From: Chloroflexota bacterium
Lineage (GTDB): Bacteria; Chloroflexota; Dehalococcoidia; SZUA-161
Assembly: GCA_003229915.1 (NCBI GenBank)
Contig: QIGA01000244.1
Coordinates: 1 to 5,690, forward strand
Reading direction: 5' to 3'
DNA length: 5,690 nucleotides
Numbering within the stretch: the stretch's first letter is position 1; the number at the start of each line of letters is the position of its first letter. Of the stretch, positions 1-5,313 are shown piece after piece. The notes beneath the pieces were generated by a model. That model ran no database searches, was not told the DNA's origin, and saw only the letters and a program-made list of their open reading frames with translations. The position numbers and the translations under genes are program-made.

Positions 1-1
1 G

Positions 2-35
2 GGGTAGGGTTGGCCGACGTCGGCCAACCCTACCC
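2..35. repeat. perfect 34-bp palindrome (hairpin or cruciform-forming)
   Basis: The left arm GGGTAGGGTTGGCCGAC (2-18) is followed at once by its exact reverse complement (19-35), with no loop and no mismatch. Symmetry ends at both sides: base 1 (G) and base 36 (A) do not pair. The element is GC-rich and has no T tract on its right, so it is not a clear Rho-independent terminator for rightward transcription. The left flank lies outside the window, so a leftward-reading terminator cannot be excluded. A dispersed palindromic repeat with GTAGGG...CCCTAC-type ends is another possibility. The symmetry is certain; the role is unknown. Confidence 0.85.
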
Positions 36-356
36 ACTCAATACTGCCAACCTGTATTTTCCGAACAATGATACCTAACCCCCCGATTTTTGAAGCCAAT
101 CGCTATTTCGGGGCTGAGATAAGTGAGCATGATAGAGCCAATTGGGTTGGTTGACAAAGCAAAGAGAGGGAGTACCACTGACGATGAATGTCTTTTTCGG
201 GTGGCAGGTCAAGATATTGATTTTGAAGTATACATTAGAGTATGCTCTACAGCATATATATATGTGGCATATCCTTTTCTGTTATCAAGCGGTTTCGGGC
301 ATCAGGGACGATGGTTCGCGGCATGACTTTCCAGAAGGAGAAAAGGCGGGACTGAG
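36..356. other. non-coding upstream region
   Basis: About 320 bases lie between the palindrome and the first gene. Two short overlapping open frames in it (123-326 and 142-372) have no convincing ribosome site and no recognisable protein pattern, and the second runs into the regulator gene. I treat both as chance. The stretch from about 211 to 275 is clearly richer in A and T than the flanking coding DNA and holds several short inverted repeats, described separately. No RNA gene or riboswitch was recognised. Confidence 0.6.
217..264 (+). promoter_or_regulatory. candidate promoter with overlapping operator-like inverted repeats
   Basis: A possible -35 box TTGATT (217-222) and -10 box TATGCT (241-246) are 18 bases apart. 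That is a moderate match to a sigma-70 promoter and would give a leader of roughly 105 bases before the regulator start. An imperfect inverted repeat, AGTATAC (227-233) and GTATGCT (240-246), 6 of 7 pairs, covers the spacer and the -10 box. The 12-base palindrome CATATATATATG (253-264) follows just after. A repeat of this size overlapping the promoter of a MarR gene fits autoregulation, which is common in that family. This is inference from position and symmetry only, because AT-rich DNA yields such patterns by chance. Confidence 0.3.
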
Positions 357-851
357 ATGGAAATCGATTTGACCATGTCCGAAGGATCCCAACTGTTTAG
401 CTTGTTGGCCACTACATACAACGCAATCTTAAGAGCTCGGAAGAAGGAATTAGAACCATCAGGCGTTTCCATGAGGCAGACCATGGCTTTATGGGGGCTC
501 AAGATCATGGAGCGGCCGACAACAGTCGCTGAGATGTCTCAAATAATAGACCGGGATCATCAAACAACCTCCCAGTTGCTGAAGCGCATGGAGAAGGAGG
601 GACTCCTGGAACGCCGCAAAGGCTCTCACAAGGGGAGCCCAATAACGGCAGTGCTTACGCCGAAAGGCGAAGACGCTTTTCGCCGCACCTTTGAGATATA
701 CGAAGTGATTGATGAGATCATGTCCTGCCTTTCCACTGGTGAACGGGACAACTTGAGAGCATATTTGGAGAGGTTGCGGGAAAAGGCAATTGCGAAAGGC
801 GCTCTGTACCCGCCTTTGCCTGGCCCCGTTGCCTCTAGGCTGGGCATATGA
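357..851 (+). CDS. MarR-family winged-helix transcriptional regulator
   Basis: This 164-residue protein has the length and layout of the MarR family, which are dimeric DNA-binding repressors often released by small ligands. An N-terminal helix (about 10-35) is followed by a winged helix-turn-helix at about 40-105. Within it, TVAEMSQIIDRDHQTTSQLL (residues 56-75) forms the helix-turn-helix with its recognition helix, and EKEGLLERRKGSHKGSP with the following strand forms the wing. C-terminal dimerisation helices cover about 105-150. The ATG at 357 is preceded by GGCGGG (345-350) at good spacing; an ATG at 375 is the alternative. It is the first gene of the cluster, 38 bases before the acyl-CoA dehydrogenase, so it probably controls that operon and itself. 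Its ligand might be a CoA thioester or the degraded compound, but this is a guess. Confidence 0.88.
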   Translation: MEIDLTMSEGSQLFSLLATTYNAILRARKKELEPSGVSMRQTMALWGLKIMERPTTVAEMSQIIDRDHQTTSQLLKRMEKEGLLERRKGSHKGSPITAVLTPKGEDAFRRTFEIYEVIDEIMSCLSTGERDNLRAYLERLREKAIAKGALYPPLPGPVASRLGI

Positions 852-889
852 AGCGGTGAGTCAGTACTTCAAAGTGGGAAAGTTGAAAA

Positions 890-2065
890 ATGGAATTTGC
901 GCTGACGCTTGAAGAAGAGCGATTCTGTCAGGAATGTACTGAGTACCTCAGGGGGCAGAAAACCCCTGAGCTGATGGCCGAGCTGGAAACCCGATCAGGG
1001 TACGGGGGAGGGCCTGCCTACACACGATTGGTTCGCCAGATGGGGCGTGATGGCTGGCTGGGGGTAGGATGGCCTAAGGAATATGGCGGGCAGGGACGCA
1101 CGCCGATGGAGCAGCACCTCTTCTATGAGATTTGCTTCTATGAGGAGATCCCGTTGCCGGTACTGGGATTGAACACGGTGGGCCCCGCCATAATGCGAAT
1201 TGGCACCGATGAGCAGAAGAGGAAATACCTCCCCCCGATTCTCAAAGGCGAACTGGAGGTTTGCATAGGATATACCGAGCCCGATGCTGGTACTGATCTA
1301 GCCTCCCTTAAGACCATGGCTGTCAGGGATGGCGATGACTATGTCATCAACGGGCAAAAGATTTTCACCACCAATGCGGACTTTGCCGATTACATATGGC
1401 TTGCTGTCAGGACCGACCCCGAGGCCCCCAAACACCTGGGAATCTCCGTCTTCATGGTGCCCATGAATGCCCCGGGCGTTTCGGTTGAGCCCATCATGAC
1501 CATGGGCGGAGAAAGGACAAACTACGTCTTCTTTGACAACGTGCGGGTCTCCAAGGAATGCATAGTTGGTGAAGAGAACCAAGGCTGGAAGTACATGACA
1601 ACTCAGTTGAGCTTCGAGCGCATCGCGCTGGTCCCTTCCGCGCCGATGAGACGAAACGTCGAGCAGACCATCCAGTGGGCAAAGGAAACAACCTGTGATG
1701 GCAAAGCAGTCATTGAACGGCCCTGGGTAAGGCAGAAGTTCACAGAGCTGATGATGGAATTGGAAGTTCTCAAGATGCTGAACTACTATGTGGTCTGGCT
1801 GACAACCAAGGACGCTCTTGTGTATGCGGAGTCATCCATGGTCAAGGTTTATGGAGTAGAGTTGAATCAGCGGATCAACAACTCGTTGTTGCAGATCATC
1901 GGTCAGTTCGGGCAGTTGCAGACGGGGTCCAAGTGGGCTCCACTCAAAGGGAAAGTGGAGCATGCTCTTAGGATGGATATAGTGCTCATATTTGGTGGAG
2001 GCGCTCTTGAAATTCAAAGGAATATCATAGCCATGGCCGGTCTGGGCATGCCTAGGTCAATGTAG
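890..2065 (+). CDS. acyl-CoA dehydrogenase (FAD-dependent)
   Basis: A full-length 391-residue acyl-CoA dehydrogenase, a soluble flavoenzyme that introduces an alpha-beta double bond into an acyl-CoA and passes electrons to an electron-transfer flavoprotein. The N-terminal helical domain carries GWPKEYGGQG near residue 60. The central beta domain carries the signature YTEPDAGTD (128-136) and NGQKIFTTNADFADY (about 153-167). The C-terminal helical domain ends in GGGALEIQRNIIAMAGLGMPR. At the C-terminal site where MCAD-type enzymes place their catalytic Glu (IYEGT), this protein has FGGG. Glu243, in LSFERIAL, sits where the isovaleryl- and long-chain-type enzymes and the actinobacterial steroid FadE proteins keep their base, so it is the likely catalytic residue. 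The start has only a weak ribosome site (AAAGTGGGAAAG). It may act alone or pair with the second dehydrogenase at 5314. Chain length and substrate are not determinable here. Confidence 0.93.
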   Translation: MEFALTLEEERFCQECTEYLRGQKTPELMAELETRSGYGGGPAYTRLVRQMGRDGWLGVGWPKEYGGQGRTPMEQHLFYEICFYEEIPLPVLGLNTVGPAIMRIGTDEQKRKYLPPILKGELEVCIGYTEPDAGTDLASLKTMAVRDGDDYVINGQKIFTTNADFADYIWLAVRTDPEAPKHLGISVFMVPMNAPGVSVEPIMTMGGERTNYVFFDNVRVSKECIVGEENQGWKYMTTQLSFERIALVPSAPMRRNVEQTIQWAKETTCDGKAVIERPWVRQKFTELMMELEVLKMLNYYVVWLTTKDALVYAESSMVKVYGVELNQRINNSLLQIIGQFGQLQTGSKWAPLKGKVEHALRMDIVLIFGGGALEIQRNIIAMAGLGMPRSM

Positions 2066-2102
2066 GCTGGCATTTCGAATCAAGTTGAAGAGGAGGTAGA
2101 GT

Positions 2103-2585
2103 ATGAGCCTTAGTCAAGTGGAAGAGTTTGTCGGAAAGGAGTCAAGTGTCATACAGGCCCCTGATGAAGTGAGCACATCCGATATCAGACACTGGCGTGA
2201 GTTCATGGAGGGAAAGAAGGAGTCATGGAATACCAACATCGCCCCGCCTCCTATGATGTTGGTATGGGCAATGGATCCTCTGTGGCCCAAGAAGGTAGAC
2301 GCAACGGAACCGCACGAGCAGGTCTTGAGGCTTTTAGACGATGCGGGCTATACCATAGCAGTCGGTATCGCGCTGGACCAGGAGTATTTTGAGCCTGTGC
2401 GTCTGGGCGATCAGCTAAGCTACAAGGTCAAGGTTGTCAGTGTATCATCTGCTGAGGAAGAGACGAAGATGGGAAAGGGGTACAAGGTCAATCTGCTCTA
2501 TACGTTCAGCAATCAGAAAGGGGAGGTGGTCAGCAAGCAAAGCTACACCATCCTCAAGTCCCAGATGTTGACCCCGGTGTCGTGA
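2103..2585 (+). CDS. degenerate MaoC-like (FAS1-type dehydratase N-terminal) hotdog protein, probably non-catalytic
   Basis: A 160-residue paralogue of the next gene. The two share the N-terminal block around P-DEV-SDIRHW (residues 20-31 here), the IAPP segment (46-49), PHEQ-LLDDAGY, and LYTFSNQKGEVVSKQSYTILK near the end. Between the SDIRHW block and IAPP it is 11 residues shorter, so the DxNP stretch, where hydratases of this fold keep catalytic residues, is absent. The loss is in frame and the rest of the fold looks intact, with a strong ribosome site AGGAGGT (2091-2097) five bases before the ATG. It therefore looks like an expressed structural or substrate-binding subunit of a hydratase complex rather than a pseudogene. 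This role is inferred; a relative is the MaoC-like half of ChsH2, which is not the catalytic half of the ChsH1-ChsH2 hydratase. Confidence 0.8.
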   Translation: MSLSQVEEFVGKESSVIQAPDEVSTSDIRHWREFMEGKKESWNTNIAPPPMMLVWAMDPLWPKKVDATEPHEQVLRLLDDAGYTIAVGIALDQEYFEPVRLGDQLSYKVKVVSVSSAEEETKMGKGYKVNLLYTFSNQKGEVVSKQSYTILKSQMLTPVS

Positions 2586-2598
2586 TTGGGAGAATGCC

Positions 2599-2605
2599 AA
2601 GGAGG
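2599..2605 (+). promoter_or_regulatory. Shine-Dalgarno site that fixes the start of the second hotdog gene
   Basis: AAGGAGG lies nine bases before the ATG at 2615. The same frame is open back to a GTG at 2582, which overlaps the stop of the preceding gene, and an ATG at 2594, but neither has a comparable site at proper distance. The site therefore favours 2615 as the true start. The residues upstream of it (MIGRMPRRFIR) also do not resemble any part of the paralogous neighbour. Confidence 0.75.
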
Positions 2606-2614
2606 TTTATCCGC

Positions 2615-3223
2615 ATGGGAAAAGAAAATGACAGGATCAAACCATTTTCAGGCCCCCCTGAAGAAACTCTGGACTACTCAAAATTGGAGGGCTTTATCGG
2701 TAAATCGTCGCCGTTTCACGAACCACATGATGAAGTAACTAGGTCTGATATCAGGCATTGGTGTGAGGTCATGCAGGACCCTAATCCTATGTATACAGAT
2801 GAGGAATATGCCAAGAAGAGCAAGTATGGAGGGATTATCGCTCCGCCGGCGATGGTGCAGACATGGTCATTGGATGACATGCATGACGCGCTACAGCGAT
2901 TTGTCCACGGAAACCAGCCTTTTAAGGAGGACCCCCATAACCAGCTATTTGATGTTCTTGATTCCGAAGGGTACAACGGCGTCGTTGCTACGGCGCAAGA
3001 GCAAACGTATCTGAGGCCTATAAAACCGGGGGATGTAATCCGCGGCAAAATCACGCTCGCTAGAGTATCCAAGTACGATCATTTCACGCGCCAGGGCATT
3101 GGGCGCTATGTTGACATTCTGTATACGTTTGTCAATCAACATGACGAGGAAATATGTGTGGAATCATTCAGGGTGCTCAAGTATAAGCCGCCTATGGATA
3201 CGCGGCGTCTTTATGAGGGCTAA
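2615..3223 (+). CDS. MaoC-like (FAS1-type dehydratase N-terminal domain) hotdog protein, ChsH2-like
   Basis: A 202-residue protein of the MaoC dehydratase N-terminal type (Pfam PF13452-like by eye). Residues about 20-110 carry DEVTRSDIRHW, then QDPNPMYTDEEYA (54-66) and GGIIAPPAM (72-80). A second part (about 115-195) holds the hot-dog strands GDVIRGKITLARVSKYD and YVDILYTFVNQHDEEI. The motif DPNPMY (55-60) has Tyr60 where the classical hydratase-2 motif has its catalytic His, a substitution common in this subfamily and in keeping with a non-catalytic partner. In actinobacteria the matching part of ChsH2 pairs with ChsH1 and continues into a DUF35 domain; here the protein stops before any DUF35, which is a separate gene at 4883. 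The start at 2615 is chosen from the ribosome site; 2582 (GTG) would add 11 residues. Confidence 0.85.
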   Translation: MGKENDRIKPFSGPPEETLDYSKLEGFIGKSSPFHEPHDEVTRSDIRHWCEVMQDPNPMYTDEEYAKKSKYGGIIAPPAMVQTWSLDDMHDALQRFVHGNQPFKEDPHNQLFDVLDSEGYNGVVATAQEQTYLRPIKPGDVIRGKITLARVSKYDHFTRQGIGRYVDILYTFVNQHDEEICVESFRVLKYKPPMDTRRLYEG

Positions 3224-3243
3224 ACCAGCAGAAGGAGGAAAAA

Positions 3244-3690
3244 ATGGCGCAGGAAGTAAAGAATGTCTACTGGGAAGATGTTGAAGTTGGACAGGATCTG
3301 CCCGAGAAATCTCGGGCTATAGACACCACGCTAATTGTCAGCGGCGCTATATGGGCTTCGCACGATTTCATGCCGGTGCATCATGCCAGGGACTTCGCAC
3401 AGGAGAAAGGGGCTCCGGATGTCTTTATGAACATTTTGACCTCCAATGGACTCATGGCTGCGTATTTGGAGCAATGGGCTGGTTCCGAGGCTGAGCTGAA
3501 GAAGATGAACATCGGCCTCCAGGTGCCCAATTTCCCCACTGCTGGCAATAAGATGGCCATGAACGCAAGGATTACCAAGAAATACGAAGAGTCGGGCGAT
3601 CACCTGATAGAACTCGATATCTCTGGTGATAACAACTTGGGTCCCCATATTGTCGGAACGGCAGTTATGGCCTTGCCAACGAAAGGATAG
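3244..3690 (+). CDS. MaoC-like enoyl-CoA hydratase subunit, ChsH1-like (likely catalytic)
   Basis: A 148-residue single hotdog-domain protein. WEDVEVGQDLPE (10-21) is the usual opening of MaoC-type hydratases. ASHDFMPVHHARDFAQEKG (38-56) supplies Asp41 and His46 with the five-residue spacing of the hydratase-2 catalytic pair; the same spacing is known for the Asp/His pair of mycobacterial ChsH1. VFMNILTSNGLMAAYLEQW (60-78) is the following central helix, and strands near ISGDNNLGPHIVGTAVMALP close the fold. It would add water across the double bond made by the dehydrogenase, probably together with one or both preceding hotdog proteins. A strong ribosome site AAGGAGG (3232-3238) lies five bases before the ATG. 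It is 20 bases after the previous gene and 13 before the next, so co-expression is likely. Substrate specificity cannot be read from the sequence. Confidence 0.85.
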   Translation: MAQEVKNVYWEDVEVGQDLPEKSRAIDTTLIVSGAIWASHDFMPVHHARDFAQEKGAPDVFMNILTSNGLMAAYLEQWAGSEAELKKMNIGLQVPNFPTAGNKMAMNARITKKYEESGDHLIELDISGDNNLGPHIVGTAVMALPTKG

Positions 3691-3703
3691 AGAGGGTTGG
3701 AAA

Positions 3704-4879
3704 ATGACGATCAAGAACAAGGCTTGTATAGTTGGTATCGGTTCAACTGAGTTCTCAAGGGCAAGTGGGCGCAGCGAAATCCATATGGCAGTGGACGCGG
3801 CAATGGCGGCCTGCCGGGATGCGGGACTCAAGCCTGAGGAGATCGATGGGGCAGTCAAATTCGGCACGGCCGGGCAGACCTCCACCGAGTTTACAACGGA
3901 GACCGACGTTGCCCGATGCCTGGGCATCCCTAACCTTAGATACTTTGCGGAGGCTCCATGGGGAGGCGGCGCCTGTTGTGCCACAATCTTGCATGCGGCG
4001 TTGGCAGTGTCAGCCGGAATGGCGAACTATGTTTTGTGCTTTCGTTCGCTGAAACCTGCCAGCGGGACAGTGCGCTATGGCCGGCCGGCGAATATCCCGA
4101 TCGACTCCCACTGGAGCTACACCATGCCCTTTGGCTTTGCGAGTCCGACCTCATGGGTCGCGATGTTCACACGACGGTGGATGTACGAGACTGGAGCCAC
4201 GAATGAACAGCTCGGTTGGGTCGCCATTGTCTGCAGAGAGAACGCTGCCGTAAATCCCAGGGCGATTTTCTATGGCAGGCCGATAACAATGGAGGATTAT
4301 TTCAATTCGCCGATGCTGTGCGACCCATTCCGTATGCATGATACCTGTCTGGAGAACGATGGGGCTGTTGCCCTGATTGTCACAACCCCCGAAAGGGCAA
4401 AGGACCTAAGGCAGAAGCCCGCTTATATTACGTCTGCTGCTATGGCGACCGGATGGGACTCATATTGCATGACCAGCTACTATCGGGAGAAGATCGGGAT
4501 ACCGGAGATGGAGGAGGTCGGTAAAGAGCTCTGGAGGCAGTCAGGGCTTACGCCTAAAGACATTGATGTGGCTCAATTCTACGCTGCCTTCACCTCCCTG
4601 GTCCCCATGCAAATGGAGGCTCTGGGGTTTGTCGGAGTGGGAGAAGGCGGGCCTTTCTGCCAAGGGGGGGATCGTATCCGGCCGACCGGTGAGCTGCCCA
4701 TCAACACCTCCGGTGGTATGCTTTCAGAGTCCTACATACATGGAATGAATATGATTGCCGAGGGTATGAGGCAGATAAGAGGCACGTCGACAACACAGAT
4801 CAAGGATGTGGAGAATGTTTTGGTTACGGGTGGACTCGGGGTCCCCACAAGCGCTCTCATCCTGTCGCAGGGGAGGTAA
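3704..4879 (+). CDS. thiolase-fold lipid-transfer/SCP-x-type protein, Ltp2-like retro-aldolase
   Basis: A 391-residue thiolase-superfamily protein of the SCP-x thiolase-like branch. CIVGIGSTEFSR (8-19) opens the first thiolase domain, APWGGGACCAT (84-94) lies where thiolases have the nucleophile loop, and NTSGGMLSESYIHGMN matches the NxxGG...GHP region. The thiolase His is not conserved: Tyr344 falls there. The second Cys of CxGGG is replaced (LVTGGLG). Tyr293, in AQFYAAFT, and Tyr344 correspond to the two tyrosines reported for the Thermomonospora Ltp2 aldolase (as I recall, Tyr294 and Tyr344). The likely reaction is retro-aldol cleavage of a beta-hydroxyacyl-CoA into a ketone or aldehyde plus a short acyl-CoA, not CoA-dependent thiolysis. 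The reading frame is open upstream to 3626, but 3704 is chosen because it begins exactly at the family N-terminus and follows the previous stop. The DUF35 gene starts 3 bases after its stop. Confidence 0.88.
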   Translation: MTIKNKACIVGIGSTEFSRASGRSEIHMAVDAAMAACRDAGLKPEEIDGAVKFGTAGQTSTEFTTETDVARCLGIPNLRYFAEAPWGGGACCATILHAALAVSAGMANYVLCFRSLKPASGTVRYGRPANIPIDSHWSYTMPFGFASPTSWVAMFTRRWMYETGATNEQLGWVAIVCRENAAVNPRAIFYGRPITMEDYFNSPMLCDPFRMHDTCLENDGAVALIVTTPERAKDLRQKPAYITSAAMATGWDSYCMTSYYREKIGIPEMEEVGKELWRQSGLTPKDIDVAQFYAAFTSLVPMQMEALGFVGVGEGGPFCQGGDRIRPTGELPINTSGGMLSESYIHGMNMIAEGMRQIRGTSTTQIKDVENVLVTGGLGVPTSALILSQGR

Positions 4880-4882
4880 GAG

Positions 4883-5311
4883 ATGGCTTTGGAATTGAAT
4901 AGGAGATACCTGAAGTATTTCTTTGAACCGGTCGCTGAGTCTTTTGAAGAGGGATTCTGGGAAGCTGTTAAGCAGAAGAAACTGGTTTTTCAAAGGTGTA
5001 AGGAGTGTGGTGAGTTTCTTCATCCGCCCCGTCCCATGTGTCATAGGTGTCACAGCTATGACCTGGAGTGGGTGAAATCGAGCGGGAAAGGAAGTATCTA
5101 TAGCTGGGTTGTCTTCACCAGAGAGGTGAACCCGCTCTACAGAGTCCCCTTTGAAGTGGTGCTTGTGGAGATGGAGGAGAAGGGAGTTCGATTCATATCC
5201 AATATGGCCGAAGGCAATCCCGAAGACCTCTATTTTGGCATGCCTGTTGAAGTCGTCTTCGTGGATATAAATGATGAATGGCCCCTTCCCATGTTCAAGC
5301 CGGTGAAATAA
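4883..5311 (+). CDS. DUF35 zinc-ribbon/OB-fold protein, partner of the Ltp2-like protein
   Basis: A 142-residue DUF35 protein. An N-terminal helix (about 18-32, ending in FWEAVKQKKL) leads into a rubredoxin-like zinc ribbon with four cysteines, Cys39, Cys42, Cys53 and Cys56 (CKEC and CHRC). The OB-fold follows, with SSGKGSIYSWVVFTRE, VPFEVVLVEMEEKGVRFISN and GMPVEVVFVDIND. Such proteins bind thiolase-superfamily enzymes and help hold the CoA part of the substrate. In actinobacterial steroid degraders the same domain is fused to the C-terminus of ChsH2 and forms the aldolase complex with Ltp2; here it stands alone directly behind the Ltp2-like gene. Its ribosome site GGGGAGG (4870-4876) lies within the last codons of that gene, so the two are probably translated together in matched amounts. 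Complex formation is inferred from family and position. Confidence 0.9.
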   Translation: MALELNRRYLKYFFEPVAESFEEGFWEAVKQKKLVFQRCKECGEFLHPPRPMCHRCHSYDLEWVKSSGKGSIYSWVVFTREVNPLYRVPFEVVLVEMEEKGVRFISNMAEGNPEDLYFGMPVEVVFVDINDEWPLPMFKPVK

Positions 5312-5313
5312 AT

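Noticed and set aside
81..113. CCCCGA (81-86) and TCGGGG (108-113) as a terminator or RNA hairpin
   Set aside because: Six-base arms separated by 21 bases with no T tract are weak and expected by chance.
123..372. Two short open frames (123-326 and 142-372) upstream of the regulator
   Set aside because: One begins at a GTG; neither has a good ribosome site or a recognisable protein pattern. They overlap each other in different frames and the second overlaps the regulator start.
868..887. TTCAA...TTGAA inverted repeat before the dehydrogenase as a second operator
   Set aside because: Five-base arms with a 10-base spacer are too weak to support an operator without comparative data.
2582..2614. 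GTG start of the second hotdog gene overlapping the previous stop
   Set aside because: A stop-start overlap is attractive, but the strong AAGGAGG site at 2599-2605 points to the ATG at 2615, and the extra residues match nothing in the paralogue.
2716..3072. Minus-strand open frame of 118 codons
   Set aside because: It is fully opposite the hotdog gene at 2615, whose motifs are clear, and shows no recognisable protein pattern.
3626..3703. N-terminal extension of the Ltp2-like gene
   Set aside because: It would overlap the previous gene by about 65 bases, and the 26 extra residues precede the normal family N-terminus.
3331..3984. Minus-strand open frame of 217 codons
   Set aside because: It lies opposite two well-supported plus-strand genes, has low-complexity composition without family motifs, and spans their junction.
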